DNA from: Phycisphaerales bacterium
GTDB taxonomy: Bacteria; Planctomycetota; Phycisphaerae; Phycisphaerales; UBA1924
Assembly: GCA_022843045.1 (NCBI GenBank)
Contig: JALHOJ010000008.1
Span: 17,118 to 81,117, forward strand
DNA length: 64,000 nt
Direction of reading: 5' to 3'
Under the pieces are notes generated by a model. The model did no database searches. It was not told the origin of the DNA and saw only the letters and a list, made by a program, of their open reading frames with translations. Numbering within the stretch: the first letter of the stretch is position 1; each line of letters starts with the position of its first letter. Made by a program: the position numbers and the translations under genes. Below, in pieces: positions 26,074 through 35,416 of this stretch.

Positions 26074-27048
26074 ATGAGCAGCACGGCTTCCAACCCCACC
26101 TCGCTTGCCCCTGCGGTGCGCGCCTCGAGCGCGGCTGGGAATCCGGCGTGGAAGGTCTGGGTGCCTATCGCCGTGATCGGGGTCGCATTTCTCGCGCTCT
26201 TCTTCCGGTTCTTCGCCAAGCAGGGGCAGCACAGCTGGGGCGCGCTCGACGACTGGGGCCACTCCTTCGTGATTCCGCTGATCTCGGGCTTCATGCTGTG
26301 GAAGCAGCGGCCGGCGCTTGCTGCCGCGAACTTCCAACCCTTCTGGCCTGGCGTCGCCCCGTTGGTGCTGGGCATCTGGTGCTACTTCTTCTTCGTGGTG
26401 GGCGTGTCCAATCACATGTTCCAGGGCGCGTCGATGGTGCTTGCGCTCGCGGGGCTGACGATGCTGGTCTTCGGGCTGGACGTCTTCCGCATCGCGTTCC
26501 TGCCCATCGCGTACTTGCTCTTTGGCATCACCATCTCCGAGCAGGTGATGATCAAGATCACCTTCGAATTGCAAGTGCTCGCGACCCACGGCGGGTGGCT
26601 CCTGCTCAAGATCATCAGCCTTCCTGGCAATTGGTTCCTGGTGGAGCAGGCCGGCAACACCCTCGAAGTCACCTACAAAGGTCGCAGCATTCCCCTCAAC
26701 GTCGCAGAGGCATGCAGCGGCATGCGGATGGTCATCGCGTTCATCGCCCTCGCCGGGGCCGTTGCGATCTTCTCGTGCAAGCACTGGTGGCAGCGGGTGG
26801 CGGTGGTGGCTCTGGCGGTGCCCGTGGCGTTGATCATGAACGTCATCCGCGTCGCGGTGCTCGCGATTGGCTCGATATACGACGCGAATCTCGCGGCGGG
26901 CAACGCCCACATGCTGATCGGCACGCTGCTGCTCATTCCGGGCCTGTTCTTGTTCATGGGCACGGTCTGGTGCTTGGAGCGGATGGTGGTGGAGCCGGGA
27001 GACGAGGCCAAGGCGGCTTCCAAGTCATCTGCGAAGGGGGCGAAGTGA
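26074..27048 (+). CDS. Exosortase (exosortase/archaeosortase family)
   Basis: Integral membrane cysteine transpeptidase-like protein of 324 residues with about eight helices. It is expected to cleave and anchor or export proteins that carry a C-terminal sorting tail. The catalytic triad of the family is visible: Cys214 in NVAEACSGMRM, Arg259 in MNVIRVAVLAIG and His279 in GNAHMLIG. The early DDWGHSFVIPLISGFMLW segment is also typical. ATG 26074 is preferred; the frame is open to 25930 but runs through the dnaK terminator. Its stop overlaps the GTG of the EpsI-like gene. A candidate client with a short hydrophobic tail is encoded at 59225. Confidence 0.92.
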   Translation: MSSTASNPTSLAPAVRASSAAGNPAWKVWVPIAVIGVAFLALFFRFFAKQGQHSWGALDDWGHSFVIPLISGFMLWKQRPALAAANFQPFWPGVAPLVLGIWCYFFFVVGVSNHMFQGASMVLALAGLTMLVFGLDVFRIAFLPIAYLLFGITISEQVMIKITFELQVLATHGGWLLLKIISLPGNWFLVEQAGNTLEVTYKGRSIPLNVAEACSGMRMVIAFIALAGAVAIFSCKHWWQRVAVVALAVPVALIMNVIRVAVLAIGSIYDANLAAGNAHMLIGTLLLIPGLFLFMGTVWCLERMVVEPGDEAKAASKSSAKGAK

Positions 27049-27944
27049 CACACGCAAGTTCCAATCGCACCGCCGGGCTGCTCAGTCTGCTCAAGAGCCC
27101 CGCCACTTGGGTTGCGGTGGGCGTCTTGGCTACGGCGGCCCTGGGCTTTGGCGCGGCGGTCTCACGCTATCGCCTGATGCTCAACAAGGAAGCGATCTAT
27201 CCGCCCGCGAATCGCCAGTTGATCGCGCTGCCTCGCGAACTGGGCGAGTGGACCGCGCTGGGCCAGGATCGGCGCGAAAGTCCGGAGATCGAGGCCGAAC
27301 TGGGCACGACGAATTACGTTTCGCGCCTCTACAAGCGCCGTGAGAGTGAGTCGGGCAATGCTCCGATGATCGTGGACTTCCACGCGGCGTATTACACGGG
27401 CATGATCGACACCGTGCCGCACGTGAGCGATCGATGCTTTGTGGGCGCGGGGATGAGCCTGGTCTCGGCGGGCGCGGATGTGCCCATTCCGATTGACTCG
27501 ACCCGCTGGCGTTTGGTGGATGATGAGCAGGTGCCCGAGGTACTCGCGGGCACGCTGTATCGCGCCCGCCTGCCCAACTCGTCTGACCAGCCAGGCGGCA
27601 AGGTGTACGCGACGTTCAACCCCAACGAGTTGAAGCTCCGCACGTTCAAGTTTCGCGACACACAGGGACGCGAGTTGTACTCGGGCTACTTTTTCATCGC
27701 CAACGGCGGCGTGGTGTCGCGTGCCGAGGGCGTGCGGCTGCTGGCGTTCGACCTTCGCAGCAAGTACGCGTACTACTGCAAAGTGCAGTTCACCAGCACG
27801 AGCGTGAAGTCAGAGGCGGAGCTGGGCGAGAAGGCCGGAAGCCTGCTCGACGAACTGTTGCCGGAGATCATGCGGTGCGTGCCGCCCTGGCAGGATGTGG
27901 AACGGGGCACATTCCCCGAGCTGGCGAAAGTGGCGGGTAAGTGA
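27045..27944 (+). CDS. Exosortase-associated protein, EpsI-like
   Basis: Protein of 299 residues with one N-terminal helix (VAVGVLATAALGFGAAV) and an extracytoplasmic domain like that of EpsI/exosortase-associated proteins. It contains LPRELGEWTALGQDRRESPEIEAELGTTNYVSRLY and DTVPHVSDRCFVGAGMSLV, the latter recalling the HxPxxCxxGxGW signature with Cys kept and the rest altered. In many bacteria this domain is fused to the exosortase or lies right after it. Start GTG 27045 overlaps the exosortase stop (GTGA), so the two are translationally coupled. Its biochemical role in polysaccharide-linked sorting is not established. Confidence 0.82.
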   Translation: MTHASSNRTAGLLSLLKSPATWVAVGVLATAALGFGAAVSRYRLMLNKEAIYPPANRQLIALPRELGEWTALGQDRRESPEIEAELGTTNYVSRLYKRRESESGNAPMIVDFHAAYYTGMIDTVPHVSDRCFVGAGMSLVSAGADVPIPIDSTRWRLVDDEQVPEVLAGTLYRARLPNSSDQPGGKVYATFNPNELKLRTFKFRDTQGRELYSGYFFIANGGVVSRAEGVRLLAFDLRSKYAYYCKVQFTSTSVKSEAELGEKAGSLLDELLPEIMRCVPPWQDVERGTFPELAKVAGK

Positions 27945-28279
27945 GTGCGCAGGGTTATACCCCTGACAAAGCCAAGACAAACCAGATGATCGCCACCCGT
28001 GCCACGTCCGGCGAGGACTGCGCGAGGCGACTGGATCGCGTTTGAAGTTATGGGCTGAGGTTGCAAGTGCAACCGTCCGAACGAATGATGGTGTTCGCGC
28101 GTAGTCGGGACAGGGGTGCGGTGGGGTTGGCGGGGTCGGTGCCCGCGGGGTGGGGGCGGCGCGAGGTCTGAGGAGTCGTCGGCGGGGAAGATCGGAAGCC
28201 AGAGCACAATCAAGACCGCCCAGGTGCACGCGAGCGTTGCTTTGCGTGCAGTCGGCGGGGAAGGCCATTGGAGAGTCGC
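27945..28279. other. 335-base leader before the giant TPR gene, no gene seen
   Basis: No convincing reading frame on either strand; an antisense frame with a hydrophobic stretch lacks a start codon. The right part is rich in GGGG. It contains the near-perfect palindrome listed at 28059-28074 and probably holds the promoter of the TPR gene, but no clear -35/-10 pair stands out. Confidence 0.5.
28059..28074. promoter_or_regulatory. Palindrome, candidate operator
   Basis: GGTTGCAAGTGCAACC has seven-base arms around AG and lies about 205 bases before the TPR gene and 115 after the EpsI-like gene. It is a reasonable shape for a dimeric repressor site; no regulator is implied by the neighbours. 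Confidence 0.3.
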
Positions 28280-31200
28280 ATGCCCTCGAAGGTGAATACG
28301 AAGTTCGTGATCGGTCTGTCCGCGGTCCTGCTGGTCGCTGTCGCGGGGATGGCGTACACCGCCTACACGCTGGTGAGCAACTCCGCGGCGGACCTGATGA
28401 AAGCCGGCGACGAACGCGCGGCGTCGGGCGACATGAAGGACGCAGTGACGCTCTACTCCAAGGCGGTGAACAAGGAGAAGACCAACTCCGCGTACCTCCG
28501 CAAGTGGATCGAGGCGATGGAGAAGTTCACGCCTGAGAACCAGCTCAAGTACGAGAAGCAGTTCATCGAGTACACCGCCGCGGTACGGCAGCTTGCGACG
28601 GTGCAGCCTGAGGAGCCGGCGAACCACCAGAAGTTCCTGAACATGCAACTGACCGCGCTGCGCGGCACCCGCTATGACGATGGCTCGTGGACGAACTTCG
28701 CCAACGAGGCGGACGCGGGGCTGCGCGCCTTTGAGGGCAAACCCGCAGGCGAGTGGGAGAAGTTGCGCCGGTATCGGGGCATCGCCAACGCCCGCCGGTA
28801 CGGCGCGAGCACGAGCCCCGATTCCAAGATGCGTGAGGGAGCGATCGCCGACCTGCAGGCCGCCATCAAGGCCGATCCCAACGACGGGGAGTCGCTGCTG
28901 TCGCTGGTGGAGATGTACGGCGCGGACGCGAATCGCGCGTCGGTGAGCCGTCCCGAAGATGCCAACAAGCTGATCGCGCAGATCGAGCAGGTGATCGACG
29001 GATTCCTGGCCAACAGCCCCGACCACCCCAGCGCGCTGATGGCGAAGGTGCAGTTTGACCTTGCGAAGTCCCGCCAAGGGATCACGCCCACGACGACGCA
29101 GACGCAGATCGACGAGGTCACGAAGAACTTCTTGGATCGCAACAAACCCCTGCTCGACCGGGCGGTCGCGAAGGCCAAGACGATGCCTATGCCCCTCTCT
29201 GACATCGTGATCCGCCAGATCATGATGGGCGAGAACATGCTGGACGGGGCCTCGCGCATGGCCCGCACGGAGGAACTGATCCGCATCGGCCTTCGCGCCA
29301 AGCCCGACAGCGCGATGCACATGCTGATGCTCGCGGAGCTCGCGAAGCAACGTAACGACTACACCCTCGCGACCGAGCAGCTCGAGAAGGTCACCAAGCT
29401 GCCCGACCTGCCCATCAGCCAGGACGGCCAGATGCTCTTCGCGCAGCGCAACGCGGCCCTTGTGCAGCAGGCCCTCTGGAGCCTGCGGGCCTGGCAGTTG
29501 ATGCCCGACGGCCCCGACAAGACCGCGGCCTTTGACAAGGCCAAGGATCTGCGTTCCCGAGCCGCGAGCACCGTCGGCGCCGACGACGCGCGGATGCTGC
29601 TGGTGGACGCTCAGCACGCGTTCATCGCCAACACGCCCGAAGAAATCCAGAAGGCGGCGCGCCTGCTCGAGGAGTACAACCGCAAGACCGACCGCACCGA
29701 CGCCGAGGCCCTCTTGCTCACGGCCCAGGTCGCCGTGCAGCGAAACCAGCCCGGCCTTGCGCGCGACACGCTCAATCGCATTCTTCAGGTCCAGCCCGGC
29801 TCGATCACGGCGATCCTCGCCCTCGCGGAACTCGAGCGGCAGTTTCAGAACTTCGACGCCGCGATCAGCTTTTATCAGCAGGCCCTGCGCCTGAACCCTG
29901 GCAACGAGCAGGCCCAGCGCGGGCTGACCGCCCTCCAGATTCTCGACGACCCGACGAAGGCGACCGACCCGATCATCGCGGAACTCGCGAGGGTGAATCA
30001 ACTGCAGGAGCGACTGCGCGACCAGCCCGGCGCGAACCAGCAGATCTTGAACGAGCTCAAGCCCCTGGGTGAGCGATTCCAGTTTGACCCCCGCGTCGCG
30101 CTCCCCCTGGCCCAGGCGTACATGGTCAACCAGCAGCGCGACAAGGCGATCGAGACGCTTGAGAAGGCGGCCGCGAAGGCACCCGACAACCAGTTCCTCA
30201 AGGATCAGCTCGCGTTGATCAGGGTCGACGACCCGATCGCGCGCCAGTTGCTCCAGATCGAAGGCTCCCGGTTGGAGCCGGTGGAGAAGCTGCTGATGAA
30301 GCAGCAGGTCTATCGCCAGGCGGGCAACCAGGCCAAGGCCGACGAGATGCTGGCCGAAGCCGTCAAGACCGCGCCCAACGATCGGCGCGTGATCGAGGGA
30401 CAGTTCATCGACACGATCGAGAAGGGCGACCTCGCCAGCGCACGCCCGCTGGCAGAGCGAGCCGTCCGCGAGAACCTCGACGGCTTCAACGGCGACACCT
30501 ATCGCGCCCGAGTCCTGGGCGTGGAGCGCAAGTTCGCCGAGGCCGCTGCGATGCTCAAGGGCATCGTCGATCGCGGCGGGGCCCAGCCCGAAGTGCATCG
30601 CCTGATGGGGCGGATGTACGCGCTGGACAATCGCCCGGGCGAGGCGGCCACCGCGTTCCGCGAGGCCATCAAGATGCGTCCCAACGATCCGCAGGCGATC
30701 GTCGACTTGATCAGCGCGCTCTTGGCGCAGGATCGTGCGGGCGAAGCCCTGAGCGTGGCACGCGAGAATCGTCGCTACGCGGAGAACGACGTCCGCTTCC
30801 TCAAGCTGTGGTGGGGGCTGGAAGCCCAGTCGGGCGATCGCAACCTCGCGATCCGCCAACGCGAGCAGTTCGCGGCCATGGTGCCGGGCGATCGCGAGAA
30901 CACCATTGCCTTGATCGGCCTGTACGTGCAGGCCAGCCAGTTTGACAAGGCCCGCGAGCTGGTCGACAAAGCCCGCGCCTCCAAGGATGATCTTGAAATT
31001 GCCGGCATGGACGCGATGCTGCTGTGGGGAACAGGCAAGCGCGACGACGCCAAGAAGGTCTTCGAGGCCGCGATCGCCAAGTTCAACGATCCGCCCACCA
31101 GCCGCCCGGAGATGATGTACGCCGCGTTCCTGCGAGAGCGGGGCGACATGCTCGCCGCGGTCGAGGCCTACAACCGCGCCCGTCCCAACCAGGATCCCAA

Positions 31201-32839
31201 GTTGATGGAGGTCGACCGGGCGGTGAGCGACTTTGGCGTCTCCATCAGCGCCGCGGGACTGGCCGAGGGCGGGGCTCGCAATGTCGTGAACGCCAACGCC
31301 GACACGCCCGACCGGTTCTATCAGAAGCGACTCGTCGAGGTGCTGCTGGGACAGAACAAGCTCGACGACGCCCAGGCCGAGGTCGACAAGCTGCCCAAGG
31401 GCACCGACGCCGACGTTGCGACCATGATCCTCCGCTCCGACGTCGCGCGTCGCAAGGGCGAATCGCGCGTCGCGCTTGACATCTTGAACGAAGCCGTCAC
31501 CCGCTTCCCGCGCGAGTACACGCCCTTCATGCGCCGGGGCGAAGTGCTGATGCAGGACAAGTCGACGGTGGGCGACGCGATCCAGGACTTCTCGCGCGTG
31601 ATCGAATTGCTGCCCGACAATTCACTGGGGTATCGCCTGAGGGCCCAGGCCCACGAGCGGGCGGGCGACGCCCGCAAGAGTGAGTCGGACGTCCGCGCCG
31701 CCATCCGCGTCGCACCCAACGACGAGACCATCATCTTCGGATTCATGAGCGATCTGTCGTCCAACGCCCGCGAAGAGGAGGCCGATCAGGTGGCGCGTGA
31801 AGTGCTCCAGGTTCGCCCTCGCGATCTTGGATTCATGATGCGCACCGCCGCGTTCTTCCGCTCGCGCGGGCGACTGGACCTCGCGGCCCGCTGGACTCGC
31901 GAGGCCTTCGCGATTGAGCAGACCGACCAGATCGCGATGACGTATCTGGCCAACCTGCTGGACGTTCCCAGGCCAGATCTGGCGGAAGCTCAGCGCGTCC
32001 TGACCGAGCTGGGCCCACGCGTCAAGGACAACCCCGTGTACATGATGTCCAGCGCGAAGATCGCGTACGCCCAGAACCGGGCTCCGGAAGCGCTGAAGAC
32101 GGCCCAGGACACGATCCGGATGCTCAACCCGCAGAATCCGGTTGAGATGCAGAGCTGGTACGTCGACATGGCCCGGATGATCACCGACGCCAACCAGCTG
32201 CGCACGGTGCTCAACAACTTCGCCAACCAGGGCATCGCGCCGGAGTGGATGGCATACTTCCGGGCGGGATCGTTCTTGAACGCCCCCGAAGGCCGGGCAG
32301 AAGGTCTTCGAATCCTCGATCAGTTGGCCACCTCGTCGAAGAACCCCGCGTTGCTCCGGCTGGTCCACAACCGTCGCGGCGAGGCGCGATACGGCGGGGG
32401 TGAGTACGAACTCGCCGCTCAGGCGTGGAAGGAAGGCATCACCCAGTTCCCCGAGGACTGGGGCATGGCCAACAACCTGGCGTACACCTACACGAAGTTC
32501 CTGGGCAAGCACGAGGATGCCCTGCCGCTCGCGGAGGCCGCTTCCAAGGGCGTGCCCGATTCGCCCGACATCCTCGACACCCTGGGCGTGGTGTACCTGA
32601 ATCTCAATCGCAACGAAGAGGCGGGAAAGACCCTCGAACGAGCAGGACAGTTGGCTCGTACGCCGGTTTCGACGCTCACCATCGCCGTGCACTACGTCGA
32701 GGCCCTGCGTCGCCTCAACAAGACCGAGGAAGCCCGCCAGTTCATGACCCGCATCCAGGAAGTGTTTGACCGTGAGAAAGGCCAGTTGCCGGAGGAAATT
32801 CGAGCCCAGTGGGACGCCCATCGCGACAGCTTGAAGTAA
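28280..32839 (+). CDS. Giant TPR protein of the exosortase/EPS locus
   Basis: Protein of 1519 residues anchored by a single N-terminal helix (FVIGLSAVLLVAVAGMAYTAYTLV). It is otherwise almost entirely helical tetratricopeptide-type repeats, for example ALAELERQFQNFDAAISFYQQALRLNPGNEQA, and AGEATAAFREAIKMRPNDPQA-like units through to the C-terminal EYELAAQAWKEGITQFPEDWGMANNLAYTYTKF. It resembles PrsT/PEP-CTERM-system TPR proteins and the TPR scaffolds of polysaccharide export. The probable role is a periplasmic scaffold for a polymerase, exosortase or export complex. ATG 28280 is chosen over TTG 28268. It is one of the longest genes in the window. Confidence 0.85.
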   Translation: MPSKVNTKFVIGLSAVLLVAVAGMAYTAYTLVSNSAADLMKAGDERAASGDMKDAVTLYSKAVNKEKTNSAYLRKWIEAMEKFTPENQLKYEKQFIEYTAAVRQLATVQPEEPANHQKFLNMQLTALRGTRYDDGSWTNFANEADAGLRAFEGKPAGEWEKLRRYRGIANARRYGASTSPDSKMREGAIADLQAAIKADPNDGESLLSLVEMYGADANRASVSRPEDANKLIAQIEQVIDGFLANSPDHPSALMAKVQFDLAKSRQGITPTTTQTQIDEVTKNFLDRNKPLLDRAVAKAKTMPMPLSDIVIRQIMMGENMLDGASRMARTEELIRIGLRAKPDSAMHMLMLAELAKQRNDYTLATEQLEKVTKLPDLPISQDGQMLFAQRNAALVQQALWSLRAWQLMPDGPDKTAAFDKAKDLRSRAASTVGADDARMLLVDAQHAFIANTPEEIQKAARLLEEYNRKTDRTDAEALLLTAQVAVQRNQPGLARDTLNRILQVQPGSITAILALAELERQFQNFDAAISFYQQALRLNPGNEQAQRGLTALQILDDPTKATDPIIAELARVNQLQERLRDQPGANQQILNELKPLGERFQFDPRVALPLAQAYMVNQQRDKAIETLEKAAAKAPDNQFLKDQLALIRVDDPIARQLLQIEGSRLEPVEKLLMKQQVYRQAGNQAKADEMLAEAVKTAPNDRRVIEGQFIDTIEKGDLASARPLAERAVRENLDGFNGDTYRARVLGVERKFAEAAAMLKGIVDRGGAQPEVHRLMGRMYALDNRPGEAATAFREAIKMRPNDPQAIVDLISALLAQDRAGEALSVARENRRYAENDVRFLKLWWGLEAQSGDRNLAIRQREQFAAMVPGDRENTIALIGLYVQASQFDKARELVDKARASKDDLEIAGMDAMLLWGTGKRDDAKKVFEAAIAKFNDPPTSRPEMMYAAFLRERGDMLAAVEAYNRARPNQDPKLMEVDRAVSDFGVSISAAGLAEGGARNVVNANADTPDRFYQKRLVEVLLGQNKLDDAQAEVDKLPKGTDADVATMILRSDVARRKGESRVALDILNEAVTRFPREYTPFMRRGEVLMQDKSTVGDAIQDFSRVIELLPDNSLGYRLRAQAHERAGDARKSESDVRAAIRVAPNDETIIFGFMSDLSSNAREEEADQVAREVLQVRPRDLGFMMRTAAFFRSRGRLDLAARWTREAFAIEQTDQIAMTYLANLLDVPRPDLAEAQRVLTELGPRVKDNPVYMMSSAKIAYAQNRAPEALKTAQDTIRMLNPQNPVEMQSWYVDMARMITDANQLRTVLNNFANQGIAPEWMAYFRAGSFLNAPEGRAEGLRILDQLATSSKNPALLRLVHNRRGEARYGGGEYELAAQAWKEGITQFPEDWGMANNLAYTYTKFLGKHEDALPLAEAASKGVPDSPDILDTLGVVYLNLNRNEEAGKTLERAGQLARTPVSTLTIAVHYVEALRRLNKTEEARQFMTRIQEVFDREKGQLPEEIRAQWDAHRDSLK

Positions 32840-33070
32840 GCGACGAACTCGGCTGTCATGTTGGATTCTCGTGGGAGAGGCTATAGGACCGAAAAACCTG
32901 GAGGCGACCGGCGTTCCTACGCTTGCCGTCCTCTCGAATTGTTCGTATTCCGTTCGTAGTATGCACGACGGGCGCTTCCCGCTTCTGCCAACCCCCCAGT
33001 TGGTCGATGCAAGGGAACCGCGGGATCGGAACCCGTGGCGAGCAGCGCCCGCCCAAAGACCGGATCGACG

Positions 33071-35299
33071 ATGTCCACCCTTCCAGCCAACCCCGCGTCC
33101 CTTCCCGCCCGGCCAGCGTACACGGGTCCCACGCCCATGTCGGGCGGGGGCTCTGCATCCGCCGCGGGCGTGATCGACCCGGTCAAGCTGCTGCAGCGGT
33201 ACAAGTGGATACTGCTGATCTCGTCGATCGTGGGCTTGGGCCTTGGCGTCGGTGCGCACTTTGTGTGGATGAAGGTGTACCCGTTCTATCGCCCCAAGGC
33301 GACGTTCTTGGTGCTGCCTCAGATCGGCGACGTGAGCGAACTCGCCGCCCCGCAGGCGAGCACGAACGAAGAAATGAACCGGTTCATGATGACCGAGGCA
33401 CGCATCATGGTCAGTTCGACGATCCTTTCGCGTGTCGCGGAAGATCCTTCGCTCGCCCGCAACGCTCCGACGTGGTCCAGCCAGTTCCAGAAGACCGACC
33501 CCAACACGGGCACGCTGCGTTTTGACAGCATCACCGCGGCCCGCGAACTCGAGGAATACGTGGTCGCACGCCCGCTGGGCGGAACGAACCTCCTGCAACT
33601 CCAATGCACGTACAAGAAGGCCGATGAAGCGACGGCGATTGTCCGCTTGATTCGCGAGAAGTACCAGACCCAGTTGCAGGACCGAACCCGCACGCGCCGT
33701 GAGGAAAGCACCTCCGCTCTTGAGTCAGGGATCGACTCGCTCAACCGCGATATCGCCGCCAAGGCCGCCCAGCGCGACAAGTTGATCCGCGACAGCGGCC
33801 TCGACAGCGGCACCGAAGCCAAGGGCGTCCGCGACATCAAGCTCGACGACATCAACGAGCGCCTCAACGAACTCAACACGACGGTGTCGAGCCTCACCGA
33901 ACGGATGCGCGGCATGAACGAGCAGCGCAACGCCCCCGTGCCGGTCTTTGGCGACGAACTCGAGGACCAGGCCGACAAGGACCCCGTGATCATCGACTTG
34001 CGCAGCCGCCTCGAAAGCCTGCGCTCAATCGACAATGCCTACGCCGAACGCGGCTGGGGCCCGGACCACCCGCAGCGCAAGGCCCTTTCCGCCCAGATCG
34101 CCGGGAGTGAGACCAATCTGCAGACCACGCGCCGCCAGGTGCTCGAGCGCCTGTTCAACTCGCAGTATGAGCAGATCAAGCAAGGCTTGGAAAGTTCGCA
34201 GGCAAGCGTCATCAGCCTCAAGACCGAGCAAGAGCAGCTCCAGAAGCAGATCGTGGACCTGAACCAGGTCCGCAATCAGGTCCGCGACCTTGAGAACGAC
34301 ATCGAAGCCCTGACCGAGGAGCGGGCGGGCAGCCAGTCGGTGCTCAACAACGTCAACCAACTCCTGAGCATCGACACCGCCAGCCGCATCCAGTTGCAAG
34401 AACCCGAGCGCGTCCCCAGCGAAGCGGAGTTCCCCAAGCTCACCATGCTCGCGCCCCTGGGCGCGCTGCTGCTGACCGCACTCGCCGCAGGCCTGATCGT
34501 CGTGCGTGAGTTGGTCGACCAGCGCATCAAGGGCCCCAGCGACGTGGGCCTCATTCCGCGGACCCGCCTGCTGGGCTTCGTGCCCGATGCGGGCGAGGAT
34601 CCCGCGGGCCAGGGCGCGCCCGAGACCGCCTTCCGAGATCGCGGCAAGGGCGTGGTTGCCGAGTCCTTCCGTCAGTTGCGAGGCACGCTCGCAAAGCGGC
34701 TGGGCGTGGTCGACCATCGCTGCATCCTGGTGATGAGCAGCATGCCCGGTGCGGGCGCGACGACCGTTGTCAGCAACATGGCCCTCGCCTACGCCACCAG
34801 CGACCGCAAGGTCCTGATCATCGATGCCAACCTCCGTCGACCTGGCCAGCACAAGGTCATGGGGTTGCAAGAAGCCCCGGGCCTGTCTGATGTGCTCGCC
34901 CAGCGGCGCACGTTTGAAGACGTCGTGCAGGCTACCAGCACGCCCAATCTTGATCTGCTCTCCGCAGGCACCAAGGACCTGCGCCAGTACGAACGCCTCT
35001 CGACCCAGGGCATGACCGACCTGCTCAGCAAGGCCCGCCAGGCCTACGACATCGTGCTCGTCGACTGCGCCCCCGCAGTCGTCGGCGGCGATGGTCTGGC
35101 CCTCGCCCAGCGCTGCGATGCGAGCATCCTGGTCGTCCGCGCCATGGCCGACAAGCGCGGCATGGTCGCCCGCGTCAAGAACGAACTGGCCGACTGCCCC
35201 GCCGAGTTCCTGGGCGTGGTCGTCAACGCCGTGAAGGCCAGCGCGGGCGGGTACATGAAGAGCAACATCAAGGCGGCGAGCGAGTACTCTGAGGGTTGA
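33071..35299 (+). CDS. Wzc/BY-kinase-like chain-length protein with degenerate P-loop
   Basis: Polysaccharide co-polymerase of 742 residues. A cytoplasmic N-terminus leads to helix 1 (WILLISSIVGLGLGVGAHFVW). A Wzz-type periplasmic domain with long coiled coils covers about residues 75-450. Helix 2 is LTMLAPLGALLLTALAAGLIVV, followed by a cytoplasmic CpsD/CapB-like ATPase domain. In active BY-kinases the Walker A motif is GEGKS/T; here residues 560-565 read G-A-G-A-T-T, with Ala563 at the Lys position. Walker A' keeps Asp585 but has Asn587 for the second Asp (IDANLRRP). The C-terminus has only two Tyr residues (Tyr at YMKSN and EYSEG). Chain-length control is likely; kinase activity is doubtful. 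Start ATG 33071. Confidence 0.87.
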   Translation: MSTLPANPASLPARPAYTGPTPMSGGGSASAAGVIDPVKLLQRYKWILLISSIVGLGLGVGAHFVWMKVYPFYRPKATFLVLPQIGDVSELAAPQASTNEEMNRFMMTEARIMVSSTILSRVAEDPSLARNAPTWSSQFQKTDPNTGTLRFDSITAARELEEYVVARPLGGTNLLQLQCTYKKADEATAIVRLIREKYQTQLQDRTRTRREESTSALESGIDSLNRDIAAKAAQRDKLIRDSGLDSGTEAKGVRDIKLDDINERLNELNTTVSSLTERMRGMNEQRNAPVPVFGDELEDQADKDPVIIDLRSRLESLRSIDNAYAERGWGPDHPQRKALSAQIAGSETNLQTTRRQVLERLFNSQYEQIKQGLESSQASVISLKTEQEQLQKQIVDLNQVRNQVRDLENDIEALTEERAGSQSVLNNVNQLLSIDTASRIQLQEPERVPSEAEFPKLTMLAPLGALLLTALAAGLIVVRELVDQRIKGPSDVGLIPRTRLLGFVPDAGEDPAGQGAPETAFRDRGKGVVAESFRQLRGTLAKRLGVVDHRCILVMSSMPGAGATTVVSNMALAYATSDRKVLIIDANLRRPGQHKVMGLQEAPGLSDVLAQRRTFEDVVQATSTPNLDLLSAGTKDLRQYERLSTQGMTDLLSKARQAYDIVLVDCAPAVVGGDGLALAQRCDASILVVRAMADKRGMVARVKNELADCPAEFLGVVVNAVKASAGGYMKSNIKAASEYSEG

Positions 35300-35307
35300 G
35301 CACGGGC

Positions 35308-35401
35308 GATGATGGGATGATGCGATGGGCAGACGATGTGAAGGCATCGATGCCGCATCGACCTCTTTCTCATCATCCCGTCATCGCAACATCCCATCAT
35401 C
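35308..35401. repeat. Intergenic dyad of GATG/CATC repeats
   Basis: GATGATGGGATGATG at 35308-35322 is answered by CATCATCCCGTCATC (35371-35385) and CATCCCATCATC (35390-35401). A small palindrome GCATCGATGC lies at 35344-35353 between them. The whole gap between the kinase-like gene and the epimerase gene can fold back on itself. It may attenuate or stabilise the transcript; no T-run follows. Confidence 0.5.
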
Positions 35402-35416
35402 TCTTCGTTGCCTCCC

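Noticed and set aside
27945..28279. Antisense frame with a hydrophobic stretch (TLACTWAVLIVLWLPIF) upstream of the TPR gene
   Set aside because: It has no start codon before the hydrophobic part and the rest is Pro/Arg-rich shadow sequence.
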